Below are positions 18,303 through 26,721 of a DNA stretch of 64,000 nt, in pieces (position 1 is the first letter of the stretch; each line of letters starts with the position of its first letter). The stretch spans positions 1,240,001 to 1,304,000 of the forward strand of contig NKJG01000001.1 of the NCBI GenBank assembly GCA_002256395.1, written 5' to 3'. The translations under genes were made by a program, and so were the position numbers. The notes under the pieces were generated by a model. The model made no database searches. It saw nothing but the letters and a program-made list of their open reading frames with translations, and was not told the origin of the DNA. The DNA comes from Bacteroidetes bacterium B1(2017) (GTDB lineage Bacteria; Bacteroidota; Bacteroidia; UKL13-3).

Positions 18303-18914
18303 TTATGGTTTGTAATTAAGGTCTGTTACCAACTTTTTTCTGAGTCCACCCATGATAAAATCACTAATTTTTTGAGCAATTTCTGGAGCCTTCATTTTTC
18401 CTTCAGGATGATACCATTCATTTATCCAATTTACACTACTTAAAATGCTTAATACGGCGAATTTCTTATCTACATTTTCGAAAAGATCTTCCTGTATTCC
18501 GTTTTCAACAATGTGGTTAAATTCGTTTTCATAATGATGGCGCAATTGGGTAAAATCTTTTAAAGAATCTGCCGGCAAACTCCTCCATTCTTTTAAAAAA
18601 ACAGCACTTTTATCAATGTCTTCCGTAATAATTTCAACGTGGTGTAAAATTGCTTTACGTAATCTTTCTTCTGCGTTAAAATAAATATCGTTTACTTCTG
18701 CTATCGAACTCAAAAACTTTTGGGCCATTCCAAAACATATTATTTCTAGAATTTCTTCCTTTGATTTGATATGATGGTATAAGCTTGCCGCCTCAATATT
18801 TAATTGAGTGGCAATGTCACGCATAGAACTAGCTTCATACCCTTTTTGTCTAAATAGTTGAGCGGCAGCGGCTATGATTTGATTTTTTCTACTTTGTGGT
18901 TGAGTTTCAGACAT
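18303..18914 (-). CDS. TetR family transcriptional regulator
   Basis: A 203-aa regulator. The HTH (about residues 12-55) includes [28 protein letters not shown]; the C-terminal ligand domain is of the sort that often binds acyl-CoAs. It heads the paaABC genes, so phenylacetyl-CoA is a likely effector, as in PaaR-type TetR proteins of Thermus. A perfect palindrome (18918-18931) lies three bases before its start codon, pointing to autoregulation and probably control of the whole unit. The effector assignment is inference. Confidence 0.88.
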   Translation of the reverse strand: MSETQPQSRKNQIIAAAAQLFRQKGYEASSMRDIATQLNIEAASLYHHIKSKEEILEIICFGMAQKFLSSIAEVNDIYFNAEERLRKAILHHVEIITEDIDKSAVFLKEWRSLPADSLKDFTQLRHHYENEFNHIVENGIQEDLFENVDKKFAVLSILSSVNWINEWYHPEGKMKAPEIAQKISDFIMGGLRKKLVTDLNYKP

Positions 18915-18917
18915 AAA

Positions 18918-18931
18918 AACAAACGTTTGTT
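18918..18931. promoter_or_regulatory. Palindromic operator before the TetR gene
   Basis: AACAAACGTTTGTT is a perfect 14-bp palindrome directly upstream of the TetR start. Its AACG/CGTT core resembles operators of TetR-type phenylacetate repressors. I saw no second copy before paaA. Confidence 0.7.
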
Positions 18932-18996
18932 AGACAAAAATAGAATTTCCAAGAAATTTTCCAAGGTAATTTTTCGCAGTCAGATAAATTGTGACT

Positions 18997-19704
18997 TTAT
19001 CCTAACACGAAAACCGTAGGAATTTTATGTAAATCTGGTTTCGCAGATTTCCATTGTGCAAGCGTTTTGGTTCGAACCCATCCCTTGCTCGAACTAATAT
19101 TACAAGCAATGCAGAGTTTAGTTTGAGAATTACACTGGGCAATTAGCTCTTCCAACAATTGATTATTTCTATAAGGAGTTTCCATAAATATTTGAGAAAC
19201 TCCTTTATGGGCAAGGCTTTCTAGCTCTTTTATCTTTTTTATTTTTGGTGCTTTATCTATTGGTAAATATCCCGAAAAAGTAAATTGTTGACCATTAAAA
19301 CCACTTCCCATTAAAGCCATCATCATACTTGAACCACCTGGCAATGGAATTACCTCAATGTTTTTGCTTTGAGCCAAGGCAACTAAGGCCGAACCTGGGT
19401 CGGCAATGCAAGGTAAACCAGCATCGCTAATTATTCCAGCATCATTGCCCTCTAGAGCTTTAATTAAGGGTGGAATATCCATTGGATTACTATGTTCGTT
19501 TAACAACCAAATTTGCAATTCTTGTTGACTATGTTGTAAATTCAATCTTTTGATGAGTGCACGTGCTTGTTTCTCATTTTCAACCACAAAATGTTTTACA
19601 TGATGAACTATTCTGCGCACCATTTCGGCTATGAAATCGTCCGAATTATCGTCGCTTAGGAAGTTTGGAATGAGGTATAATTTACCATAAGGTTGTGAGT
19701 TCAT
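18997..19704 (-). CDS. RsmI-like SAM-dependent methyltransferase
   Basis: A 235-aa tetrapyrrole-methylase-fold protein. The segments GIISDAGLPCIADPGSALV, IPLPGGSSMMMALMGSGF and FMETPYRNNQLLEEL are those of RsmI, the 16S rRNA C1402 2'-O-methyltransferase, but the N-terminus (GKLYLIPNFL) and the shorter length mark a variant group common in Bacteroidota. Substrate therefore remains open: rRNA or another target. It is divergent to the PPIase gene. A GGTTCGAACC palindrome lies near its 3' end. Confidence 0.82.
   Translation of the reverse strand: MNSQPYGKLYLIPNFLSDDNSDDFIAEMVRRIVHHVKHFVVENEKQARALIKRLNLQHSQQELQIWLLNEHSNPMDIPPLIKALEGNDAGIISDAGLPCIADPGSALVALAQSKNIEVIPLPGGSSMMMALMGSGFNGQQFTFSGYLPIDKAPKIKKIKELESLAHKGVSQIFMETPYRNNQLLEELIAQCNSQTKLCIACNISSSKGWVRTKTLAQWKSAKPDLHKIPTVFVLG
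19069..19078. repeat. GGTTCGAACC palindrome, copy 2
   Basis: Perfect palindrome inside the RsmI-like gene, where on the minus strand it is read as G-GTT-CGA-ACC (Val-Arg-Thr). Confidence 0.9.
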
Positions 19705-19750
19705 ATATAAATGCTTGGTTTATTGATAATTAAAACAAAAAAAATAAAGG

Positions 19751-19781
19751 TTGATTTTTGACTTCCTCACCCTTATTTTCG
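19751..19781 (+). promoter_or_regulatory. Promoter of the PPIase gene
   Basis: TTG (19751-19753), a 20-base spacer and TATTTTCG (19774-19781), a TAnnTTCG variant of the -7 element. The ATG follows 20 bases later. Confidence 0.6.
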
Positions 19782-19800
19782 CCGTTCTTAAAATATTACA

Positions 19801-21921
19801 ATGGCAATATTAACAAAAATAAGAAACAGATCAGGATTGGCTATAGGTGCAGTAGGTTTGGCCTTAGGATTATTTGTGGTCTCAGATGCTTTAAATTCTA
19901 GCAAAGGCTGGTTTGGAGGAAGTTCACAATCCAATAATGTGGGCGAGATTAATGGAGAATCTATTGGTATAAAACAATTTGACGACAAATTGAATTATAA
20001 CCTGGAGAATTTCAAAAAGCGTACTCAACAAGAAAATTTAGACGAAGCTACTCGTGGGCAAGTTCGTGATCAAACATGGAATCAAATGCTAAATGATTTT
20101 ATGTTATTGAAAGAATACAACGAATTAGGCGTTACAATTAGTGAAAAAGAATTGGCTGATATGGTATATGGTGAAAACATTCACCCTCAAATCAAACAAT
20201 CTTTCACTGACCCTAACACAGGTATGTTTGATGTAAATCTTGTAAAACGTAATTTAAAACAAATTACCGAAGGTTCTGATGATAAGATGAAGGCTCAATG
20301 GAAAGAGTTTGAAGACTATTTAGTAACTGAAACCTTACAACGTAAATATTCAAACCTTTTGAAGAAGGGCTTATATGCAACTTCTCTTGAAGCAAAAAAT
20401 ATGTACATCGGAAGAACACAATCTTCTGAGGTTAATTTTGTTGCTTTAGCATACAATACTGTTGCCGATTCTTCTATCGTTGCTGAAGATGGCGAGTTGA
20501 AATCGTATTTCAAGAAAAATATTGAAAAATATAAAGAGCGTGAAAATTCTCGTAAATTAGAATTTGTTGTTTGGGATTTTGCCCCAACAAGTGAAGATAG
20601 TGCTGTAGTTCAAAAATGGGCTTTCGATCAAGTAGCTCAATTTAAAGCCGCCGAAAATGATACTGCTTATGTAGACATTAACAGCGACACAAAATTTGAT
20701 GCAACCGCTAAAAGAAGAAGTGATTTCCCTGAATCAGTTCAAGCACGTATTTTCCGCGATTCTGTTGGAACCGTTATAGGACCAGTATTTGAAAACGGAA
20801 AATATAGCATCTACAAAATTTCTGGTACCAAACAAGATTCTGTTTTCTCTATGCGTGCTAGTCACATCTTAATTAGAGCTGAAGGTGCTACCATGACAGA
20901 TACCATCAACGCACAACAAAAAGCCAATGATATTCTTGGTCGTTTGCGTAAAGGTGAAGATTTTGCAAAGCTTGCAACTGAATTTGGTACAGATGGTACG
21001 AAAGATCGTGGTGGCGACTTAGGTTGGTTCCCAGAAGGCCAAATGGTGAAGGAGTTTAATGATGCAGTGAAAAACGGAAAGAAGGGTGATCAATTTGTAC
21101 TAAAAACCCAATTCGGTTTCCATGTAATTAAAATTACTGAAGACAAAACTAAGAAATTGGTTTGTGCGGGTGTGTTAGAACGCGCTGTTGAAGCAAGTGA
21201 AAAAACTACAACTTCAGCTTATAACGATGCAAGTCAGTTTGCCGCTGCTAGCAGAAATGTTGAAGATTTTAATAAAAACGTTGACGAAAAGAAAATGGTT
21301 AAACGTGTTGCAGAATTTGTACGCGAAACCGATAACTTTTTACCTGGTTATAATGATGCACGCGAAGCTGTTCGTTGGTCGTTTAATGCAAAAGTTGGTG
21401 ATGTAAGTGAAGTTATGACGGTTGGTGGCGATAAATATGTAATTGCTAGTTTGAGTTTAATTCGCGAAAAAGGAAAAGCTAATTTTGAATCTTCTAAAGA
21501 TCGTGTAACAAACGATTACCGTAAAGATAAAAAGGCAGAACAATTATCTGAAAAGTTAAAAGTTGCTATGGAAGGTGCCACAACCTTAGATGCATTGAGT
21601 AGAAAAATTAATCAGGCTGTTACACCAATTGCGGCTCAAACATTTGAAAATGGTAGCATTCCTTATGTAGGTTTCGATAATTCATTTGCAGGAACTATTG
21701 CAGGAACAAGCGCATTAAATAAACTTACAGGACCAGTAAAAGGTGATGCAGCAGTTTATGCATACCAAGTAAATAAAATTACTCCTCCAGCTCCTTTAAC
21801 AGATTATACTCAACAAAAAACAGAATTAAGCGGTAGCCTACAACAAAGAGTTGAATATAGCTATTTTGAAATTTTGAAAGAGTTGAAAAGCGTTAAGGAT
21901 AACCGCTACCAATTCTATTAG
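19801..21921 (+). CDS. SurA/PpiD-like peptidylprolyl isomerase
   Basis: A 706-aa membrane-anchored periplasmic foldase. One N-terminal transmembrane segment (about residues 12-30) is followed by a SurA_N-like helical domain, a parvulin (PPIC) domain (about 350-445, with ASHILIRAEG, GDLGWFPEGQMV and TQFGFHVIKI) and a second, less conserved region to the C-terminus. The layout is that of PpiD, which helps outer-membrane and secreted proteins fold as they leave the Sec translocon. It is followed one base later by a hydrolase gene. Confidence 0.9.
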   Translation: MAILTKIRNRSGLAIGAVGLALGLFVVSDALNSSKGWFGGSSQSNNVGEINGESIGIKQFDDKLNYNLENFKKRTQQENLDEATRGQVRDQTWNQMLNDFMLLKEYNELGVTISEKELADMVYGENIHPQIKQSFTDPNTGMFDVNLVKRNLKQITEGSDDKMKAQWKEFEDYLVTETLQRKYSNLLKKGLYATSLEAKNMYIGRTQSSEVNFVALAYNTVADSSIVAEDGELKSYFKKNIEKYKERENSRKLEFVVWDFAPTSEDSAVVQKWAFDQVAQFKAAENDTAYVDINSDTKFDATAKRRSDFPESVQARIFRDSVGTVIGPVFENGKYSIYKISGTKQDSVFSMRASHILIRAEGATMTDTINAQQKANDILGRLRKGEDFAKLATEFGTDGTKDRGGDLGWFPEGQMVKEFNDAVKNGKKGDQFVLKTQFGFHVIKITEDKTKKLVCAGVLERAVEASEKTTTSAYNDASQFAAASRNVEDFNKNVDEKKMVKRVAEFVRETDNFLPGYNDAREAVRWSFNAKVGDVSEVMTVGGDKYVIASLSLIREKGKANFESSKDRVTNDYRKDKKAEQLSEKLKVAMEGATTLDALSRKINQAVTPIAAQTFENGSIPYVGFDNSFAGTIAGTSALNKLTGPVKGDAAVYAYQVNKITPPAPLTDYTQQKTELSGSLQQRVEYSYFEILKELKSVKDNRYQFY

Positions 21922-21922
21922 T

Positions 21923-22690
21923 ATGTTAAACTATCTCAAAACAGGGTCGGGTAATACTACACTCGTTTTGATTCATGGATACTGCGAAAACAATACCTGC
22001 TTCACGGAGCAGGTATTGTTTTTTAAGGACCATGCTACTGTTATTGCTATTGATTTGCCTGGCTTTGGTTCGAGCCCAAGCAAAGCTGGTATTACAATAG
22101 AACAAATGGCCGAACTTGTGCAGGATGTATTAGCTCATGAAAATATTCAAGAATGCATCCTTATAGGACATAGCATGGGAGGCTATGTTACGTTGGCCTT
22201 TGCAGAATTGTTTCCGAGTATGCTGCTAGGCTTTGGATTAATTCATAGCACAACCTTTGCCGATACGGATGAACGTAAAGCAAAACGCTTACAAGTAATT
22301 TCCTTTATTGAGGAAAATGGCAAAGAGGCCTATATTAAAAACTTTATACCCGGATTATTTGCACCGACCACCTCCAAAGAAATTAGTTCAAGAGCAATTA
22401 GTGAAGGTTTAATAAGCGATGCTGAAGGTATAAAAGCGGCTGCCCTTGCTATGAAAGATAGGCCTGATAGATCTTTTATTTTAAAACAAACCAATTTGCC
22501 CGTGTTTTTTGGAATTGGGAAATTAGATGCACTTATTCCCGAACAAGCTATGTTTGAACAAGCAGCTATGTGCAATAAGGCATACGTAGCCTATCTCCAA
22601 AAATCAGCGCATATGGGGATGATGGAAGAATCAATTTTCTTGAATCAAGAAATCCTTGGTTTTATCAATTTGGCAAATTTAAATAAGTAG
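21923..22690 (+). CDS. Alpha/beta hydrolase
   Basis: A 255-aa alpha/beta-fold hydrolase. The oxyanion segment is LIHGYCENNTCF, the nucleophile elbow GHSMGGYV carries the Ser, Asp is in FFGIGKLDALIP and the catalytic His in KSAHMGMMEE, so the triad is complete. No signal peptide. Substrate unknown; such enzymes range from esterases to lactonases. The start codon comes one base after the PPIase stop, so it is probably co-transcribed with it. It is convergent with the glycosyltransferase fusion. Confidence 0.85.
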   Translation: MLNYLKTGSGNTTLVLIHGYCENNTCFTEQVLFFKDHATVIAIDLPGFGSSPSKAGITIEQMAELVQDVLAHENIQECILIGHSMGGYVTLAFAELFPSMLLGFGLIHSTTFADTDERKAKRLQVISFIEENGKEAYIKNFIPGLFAPTTSKEISSRAISEGLISDAEGIKAAALAMKDRPDRSFILKQTNLPVFFGIGKLDALIPEQAMFEQAAMCNKAYVAYLQKSAHMGMMEESIFLNQEILGFINLANLNK

Positions 22691-22711
22691 AAATGGTGTT
22701 GAGCCAAAAGG

Positions 22712-24667
22712 CTAATTTCCTACACTTCTAATAGCTTTCAGTACAATCAAAAAGTCTTTCTCTACAGAGTAATCCTTTGCGTAAAGAAAATTAAGTTTTT
22801 GAATGGTAATAGGGTTTAATGTTTTACCACCCTGTGCATCTAAAGGACTAACGATGCCAGATTTAATGCTAGGTAATAATTTAATATTTGTTGCTTCTGC
22901 ATAGCCTACCCAAGTTTTATGGCCACTAAATACTTGGATAATATTGTTAAAGAAATTGCCTCTATGCTTTACAAACAAAAGGATAATAGGCGAGAATAGG
23001 AGCATTAAAAAACTTGTTGCCACATCAAAAACACGTTTCTTTTGTTGTTCAAAGGCTTTTGAAAGTTTCAGATTAATTTCAATGGTATAAAAATCACCAG
23101 GTGTGTTTTTATTATTACTTCCTATAATGAATAAACTCTCCTCAGGAACTATTTTGTAAAGAATATCTTCTTGGCTGTTTCTGCCCATCCATTCAATGAT
23201 TTGACTTGCAGCCAAATCTTTACTGCAAAAAATAATTTCTTCTACACCAAAGAACTTAACCAATTCGGTAAGCTCATTTACTTGACCCAAATAATGGTTG
23301 TCGTCTTTATTTGCTTCAATTGAAACATAGCCTAAATAATCACTTTTTGATTTTGATTTAACAAGCAAATCTTGAACTCGCTCAACTTCCGATTTATTAC
23401 CAACAATAATTGTTTTGAGATTACTGCCCATGGTAAAACTTAACCTGCGGTATTTGGCAAAATACAATAGAACCCGAATGATAAATGCATCGGCAATGGC
23501 TGCAAATGCACCAAGTATAATTATAGCCCTCGAAAATCTATATGCTTCACCTATAAAAGCATAAAATACGGCAATTGCTAATGTTCCAAAGGCAATTCCT
23601 TTCGCAACACTCAAAAAAGTTTTTCGCTTATTATAAGATCCTGCCAAAAACAAACCTGCTAGCCAAAGGAGTGTGTATACTAAACTATTTGAGTATACTA
23701 TTTCGCTTGGGTAGGCAGCTGGTGTATCATATTTTAGGTTCGACCAAAAACCAACAAGCAAGGCCAAACTGCTAAAAATTAAGGTAAAATCTAAAAGAGG
23801 AACAAATATTTTTGAAGCGAACCGACTTACAATAGCTGCGAGTGCTCTTAAATAAATTGCTATATGAATTAAGGCGCTGAAGTTTCTGGCGTGTTTTTGC
23901 GAATAATGTTTTTTAGCAAAAATGACCATTGCCTTATAAAAGGTAAACACAAAATTAACACTCGTTTTCTTAGTGCTTTCACCTTTATAATGAATAATGG
24001 TTGTATCAGGAAAATAGTAATTTTTAAAACCTGCTTTATTTATACAATAACTTAAATCTATATCCTCACCATACATAAAGTAATCTTCATCCAATAGGCC
24101 TACCGATTTTAAAACATCATGTCTTATCATCATAAAGGCACCGGCTAAAACATCCACTTCATGTATTTGGTTCTTATCTAAAAAACCCAAATGATATTTG
24201 CCAAATTTACGAGAGCGAGGAAATAAGGCGGCTAAGCCACTAATTTTAAAGAAGGCTACTTCTGGTGTAGGCAAACCTCTTTTTGATTCGGGTAAAAATT
24301 TGCCTGAGCCATCAATCATTTTAACACCAACTGCCCCTGCATCCTGAGTTTGGTCCATAAAATGAATTACTTTTTTAAAGCAATCTTCTTCAATTACCGT
24401 ATCTGGGTTTAAAAGTAATATGTATTTTCCTTGTGCAACTTTAATTGCCTGGTTATTTGCTTTAGCAAAGCCAACGTTTTCTTTGTTTTCGATAAGTTTA
24501 ACCTCAGGAAAAAGGTCTCTAACCATATCGCAACTGCCATCTAAAGAATGATTGTCAACAACAAAAATCTCTGCATTAAGGCCTATGCAAGCCTTACGTA
24601 CCGAGTGCAAAGCTTGTTCTAAGAAATACTTAACGTTATAATTTACAATTACTACCGACAGTTGCAT
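22712..24667 (-). CDS. GT2 glycosyltransferase fused to a degenerate sugar-phosphate transferase
   Basis: A 651-aa membrane protein. Residues 1 to about 250 are a GT-A family 2 domain (VDNHSLDGS, NPDTVIEEDC, GEDIDLSYC), as in rhamnosyltransferase-like enzymes. Several membrane segments (about 285-390) lead to a nucleotide-binding-like domain (about 400-490, TIIVGNKSEVERVQDLL). The C-terminus (about 535-651, KRVFDVATSFLMLLFSPIIL...) looks like a WcaJ-type polyprenyl-phosphate sugar transferase, but the catalytic block with its KFRSM and acidic motifs is missing and the domain is short. It is likely a polysaccharide assembly protein in which the tail acts structurally. Confidence 0.82.
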   Translation of the reverse strand: MQLSVVIVNYNVKYFLEQALHSVRKACIGLNAEIFVVDNHSLDGSCDMVRDLFPEVKLIENKENVGFAKANNQAIKVAQGKYILLLNPDTVIEEDCFKKVIHFMDQTQDAGAVGVKMIDGSGKFLPESKRGLPTPEVAFFKISGLAALFPRSRKFGKYHLGFLDKNQIHEVDVLAGAFMMIRHDVLKSVGLLDEDYFMYGEDIDLSYCINKAGFKNYYFPDTTIIHYKGESTKKTSVNFVFTFYKAMVIFAKKHYSQKHARNFSALIHIAIYLRALAAIVSRFASKIFVPLLDFTLIFSSLALLVGFWSNLKYDTPAAYPSEIVYSNSLVYTLLWLAGLFLAGSYNKRKTFLSVAKGIAFGTLAIAVFYAFIGEAYRFSRAIIILGAFAAIADAFIIRVLLYFAKYRRLSFTMGSNLKTIIVGNKSEVERVQDLLVKSKSKSDYLGYVSIEANKDDNHYLGQVNELTELVKFFGVEEIIFCSKDLAASQIIEWMGRNSQEDILYKIVPEESLFIIGSNNKNTPGDFYTIEINLKLSKAFEQQKKRVFDVATSFLMLLFSPIILLFVKHRGNFFNNIIQVFSGHKTWVGYAEATNIKLLPSIKSGIVSPLDAQGGKTLNPITIQKLNFLYAKDYSVEKDFLIVLKAIRSVGN

Positions 24668-24679
24668 AGATACAGGTAA

Positions 24680-24711
24680 CGAATATATGGTTTTGATTAT
24701 TGTTTTGCCAA
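24680..24711 (-). promoter_or_regulatory. Promoter of the GT2 fusion gene
   Basis: Minus strand TTG (24709-24711), a 21-base spacer and TATATTCG (24680-24687), 12 bases before the ATG. Confidence 0.55.
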
Positions 24712-25007
24712 TTGATTTAGTTTAAGCCATTTCACTTGCATGGTTAAAGCGCACCTATTAAAGCATGATTTTTATAGAATATTTAGGATTAGCATATTTC
24801 AAAAATATGAATCGCAAGTGCCCTATCTGCCTAATTATGAAACGATTTAATCTAGTTTGATTAATAATTTCTTAATAAACCTTTCATCAATCAGATTGTG
24901 AATTTCATCCTTCAAAATTGCGTGTTCGTCTAAAAATAATTTATGAGTTGTGTAACTAATTGCAACTTTGCCTCGTCATACACCCAAAACAACAAAAAAA
25001 ATATCTT
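24712..25007. other. Intergenic region between divergent genes
   Basis: AT-rich stretch between the GT2 gene promoter and the small secreted protein. A possible -7-like CAACTTTG sits near 24963, about 45 bases before the ATG at 25008, but its first base does not fit. I see no hairpin, repeat or short gene. Confidence 0.5.
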
Positions 25008-25364
25008 ATGAAACTAATTAACACTTTTTTACTAAACATCCTATTAATAGGAGGACTTACCGTTTCTACTTGTAACAATGCAAAAGCGGGTGAATTGCCA
25101 CAAAATCAAAAAATAAAAGCAATCAGCACTGAAATAAGAAATAAAGTTGCCTTTCCAGACGAATTAATTGGAAAAGAAATTTCTGAAAAAGTTACGGTTG
25201 AATTTAAAATTAAAGAAGATAAAACGATTGAAGTTACAACTGTGAATACTGTAAATGAATTTTTAAAATCGTACGTAAAGAAACAGGTTGAAAGCTTAAA
25301 CCTTACCAATACCGAAGGTTTTGAAGGAAAGATTTTGCAAATAAGTCTATTGTTTGAAAACTAA
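25008..25364 (+). CDS. Small secreted protein of unknown function
   Basis: A 118-aa protein with a signal peptide ending near AKAGE (about residue 28). The mature part is a single small domain with charged alternating strands (SEKVTVEFKIKEDKTIEVTTV) followed by a helix (LKSYVKKQVESLNL). The strand-strand-helix order is like the C-terminal domain of TonB-type proteins, but there is no transmembrane anchor and I would not call it TonB. Start 25008 is the ATG that opens the signal peptide. A terminator-like hairpin follows at 25405. Confidence 0.75.
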   Translation: MKLINTFLLNILLIGGLTVSTCNNAKAGELPQNQKIKAISTEIRNKVAFPDELIGKEISEKVTVEFKIKEDKTIEVTTVNTVNEFLKSYVKKQVESLNLTNTEGFEGKILQISLLFEN

Positions 25365-25404
25365 ATATTCATAGCTTAAGGGGTTTTAGGCTTAGAAAAA
25401 AGTG

Positions 25405-25437
25405 TTGGCCTATTTAATAAAATAGGTCAACCTTTTA
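25405..25437 (+). terminator. Hairpin after the small secreted protein gene
   Basis: A 12-bp stem (25405-25416 with 25421-25432, one G-T pair) and a 4-base loop, followed by CTTTT. It is 40 bases after the stop codon. Confidence 0.6.
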
Positions 25438-25594
25438 CTTAAAAAAACTGACTAACAATACTGAGGTGCCAGGGTACACTTCATTTTTCTCATAAGCATT
25501 TTACATTTACATCTACCTTAGAAAGCCATTGTTGTATTCGCAATGGCTTTCGTTTTTTTATGCCACCTCGGCTTTTTTTGCTATACTTGAAAGT

Positions 25595-26713
25595 ATGAAC
25601 CTACGACTTGGTTTTTTATGTTTCATTCTTGCCTCCTTTATTCAGGTAAATGCGCAGATTTCAAATGAGGTGCTGGAGGATAAGATACTTGTGAATGCAA
25701 AAGACTCTGGACTTTTTGGCTTTAGTTTATTAAATACAAACTATATGCGAAACACAGAGTATTTTAATCCAATTGAGGAGGGAAGGACACTTTTTGGGTA
25801 TCAGTTACAACCCAAATTTACCTATCAACCATCTGCTAATATTGCTATAGAAGCAGGTGTTTGGCTGCGACATGATTTTGGTGGGAATAATCCTTATACC
25901 ACCGCTTTACCTACCTTTTCTGTAAAGGCAACGCAAGGAAATATGCAACTTGTTTTTGGCACCTTGCAAGGTTCTTTAAGTCATGGTATGCTTGAACCCA
26001 TGATGAACATAAATAGTATTATTGATAAGCGTATTGAGAATGGCTTTCAATTTAAATACACACCTAAGAAATTTTATCTTGAAACATGGATTAATTGGGA
26101 GAATTTTATTCAACCAAATGAATTTAATAAGGAACGGTTTACAGCCGGAATTAACTCAAAGGTATACCTCAAGAAATCAGAAGATGAATCATTGAATTTG
26201 TATTATCAATTTATGGCATCGCACCAAGGTGGGCAAATAGATAGCGATACTATTGATCCATTTATGATGCAATTTAACCAAGCTCTTGGGATCAGATATA
26301 CTAGAAAAATGGCACCCAAATTTTCTGTATTACTTGATGCTGCCTATTTAAACTACACCGAAACGAGTGATAGTAAAGTAAACCCATTTACCAATGGAAT
26401 GGGAGTATTTGCTAATGCTGGAATTACCTATTCGAAAACCGATTTTATGTTTAGCTATTGGAATGCAACAAATTTTATTGCCCCAAGAGGAACCTATATC
26501 TACCAAAGCCATTCAACGGTTGATTCTAAAAATTATGAAGAAAACAGACAACTTATTTTCTTCAGAATAATTCATAATAAACCTCTATTTAACTCACCTA
26601 TAACGGCCTCTGCCAGATTTGAGCCTGTATATGATTTAAACAATGGCATTTTTGATTTTAGTTATTCCCTATATTTAGTTTATAGAGGCGATTGGCATTT
26701 TGGTAAAAAATAG
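25595..26713 (+). CDS. Probable outer-membrane beta-barrel protein
   Basis: A 372-aa exported protein with a signal peptide (MNLRLGFLCFILASFIQVNA) and a mature part rich in alternating aromatic strands, for example FQFKYTPKKFYLETWINWENF and the final SYSLYLVYRGDWHFGK. That pattern, with a C-terminal aromatic strand, suggests a porin-like barrel. I do not recognise a named family. The ATG at 25595 was chosen because it starts the signal peptide; the frame is open for 22 codons upstream. It is convergent with the crtD-like gene (8-base gap). Confidence 0.7.
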   Translation: MNLRLGFLCFILASFIQVNAQISNEVLEDKILVNAKDSGLFGFSLLNTNYMRNTEYFNPIEEGRTLFGYQLQPKFTYQPSANIAIEAGVWLRHDFGGNNPYTTALPTFSVKATQGNMQLVFGTLQGSLSHGMLEPMMNINSIIDKRIENGFQFKYTPKKFYLETWINWENFIQPNEFNKERFTAGINSKVYLKKSEDESLNLYYQFMASHQGGQIDSDTIDPFMMQFNQALGIRYTRKMAPKFSVLLDAAYLNYTETSDSKVNPFTNGMGVFANAGITYSKTDFMFSYWNATNFIAPRGTYIYQSHSTVDSKNYEENRQLIFFRIIHNKPLFNSPITASARFEPVYDLNNGIFDFSYSLYLVYRGDWHFGKK

Positions 26714-26721
26714 GATAGAAG

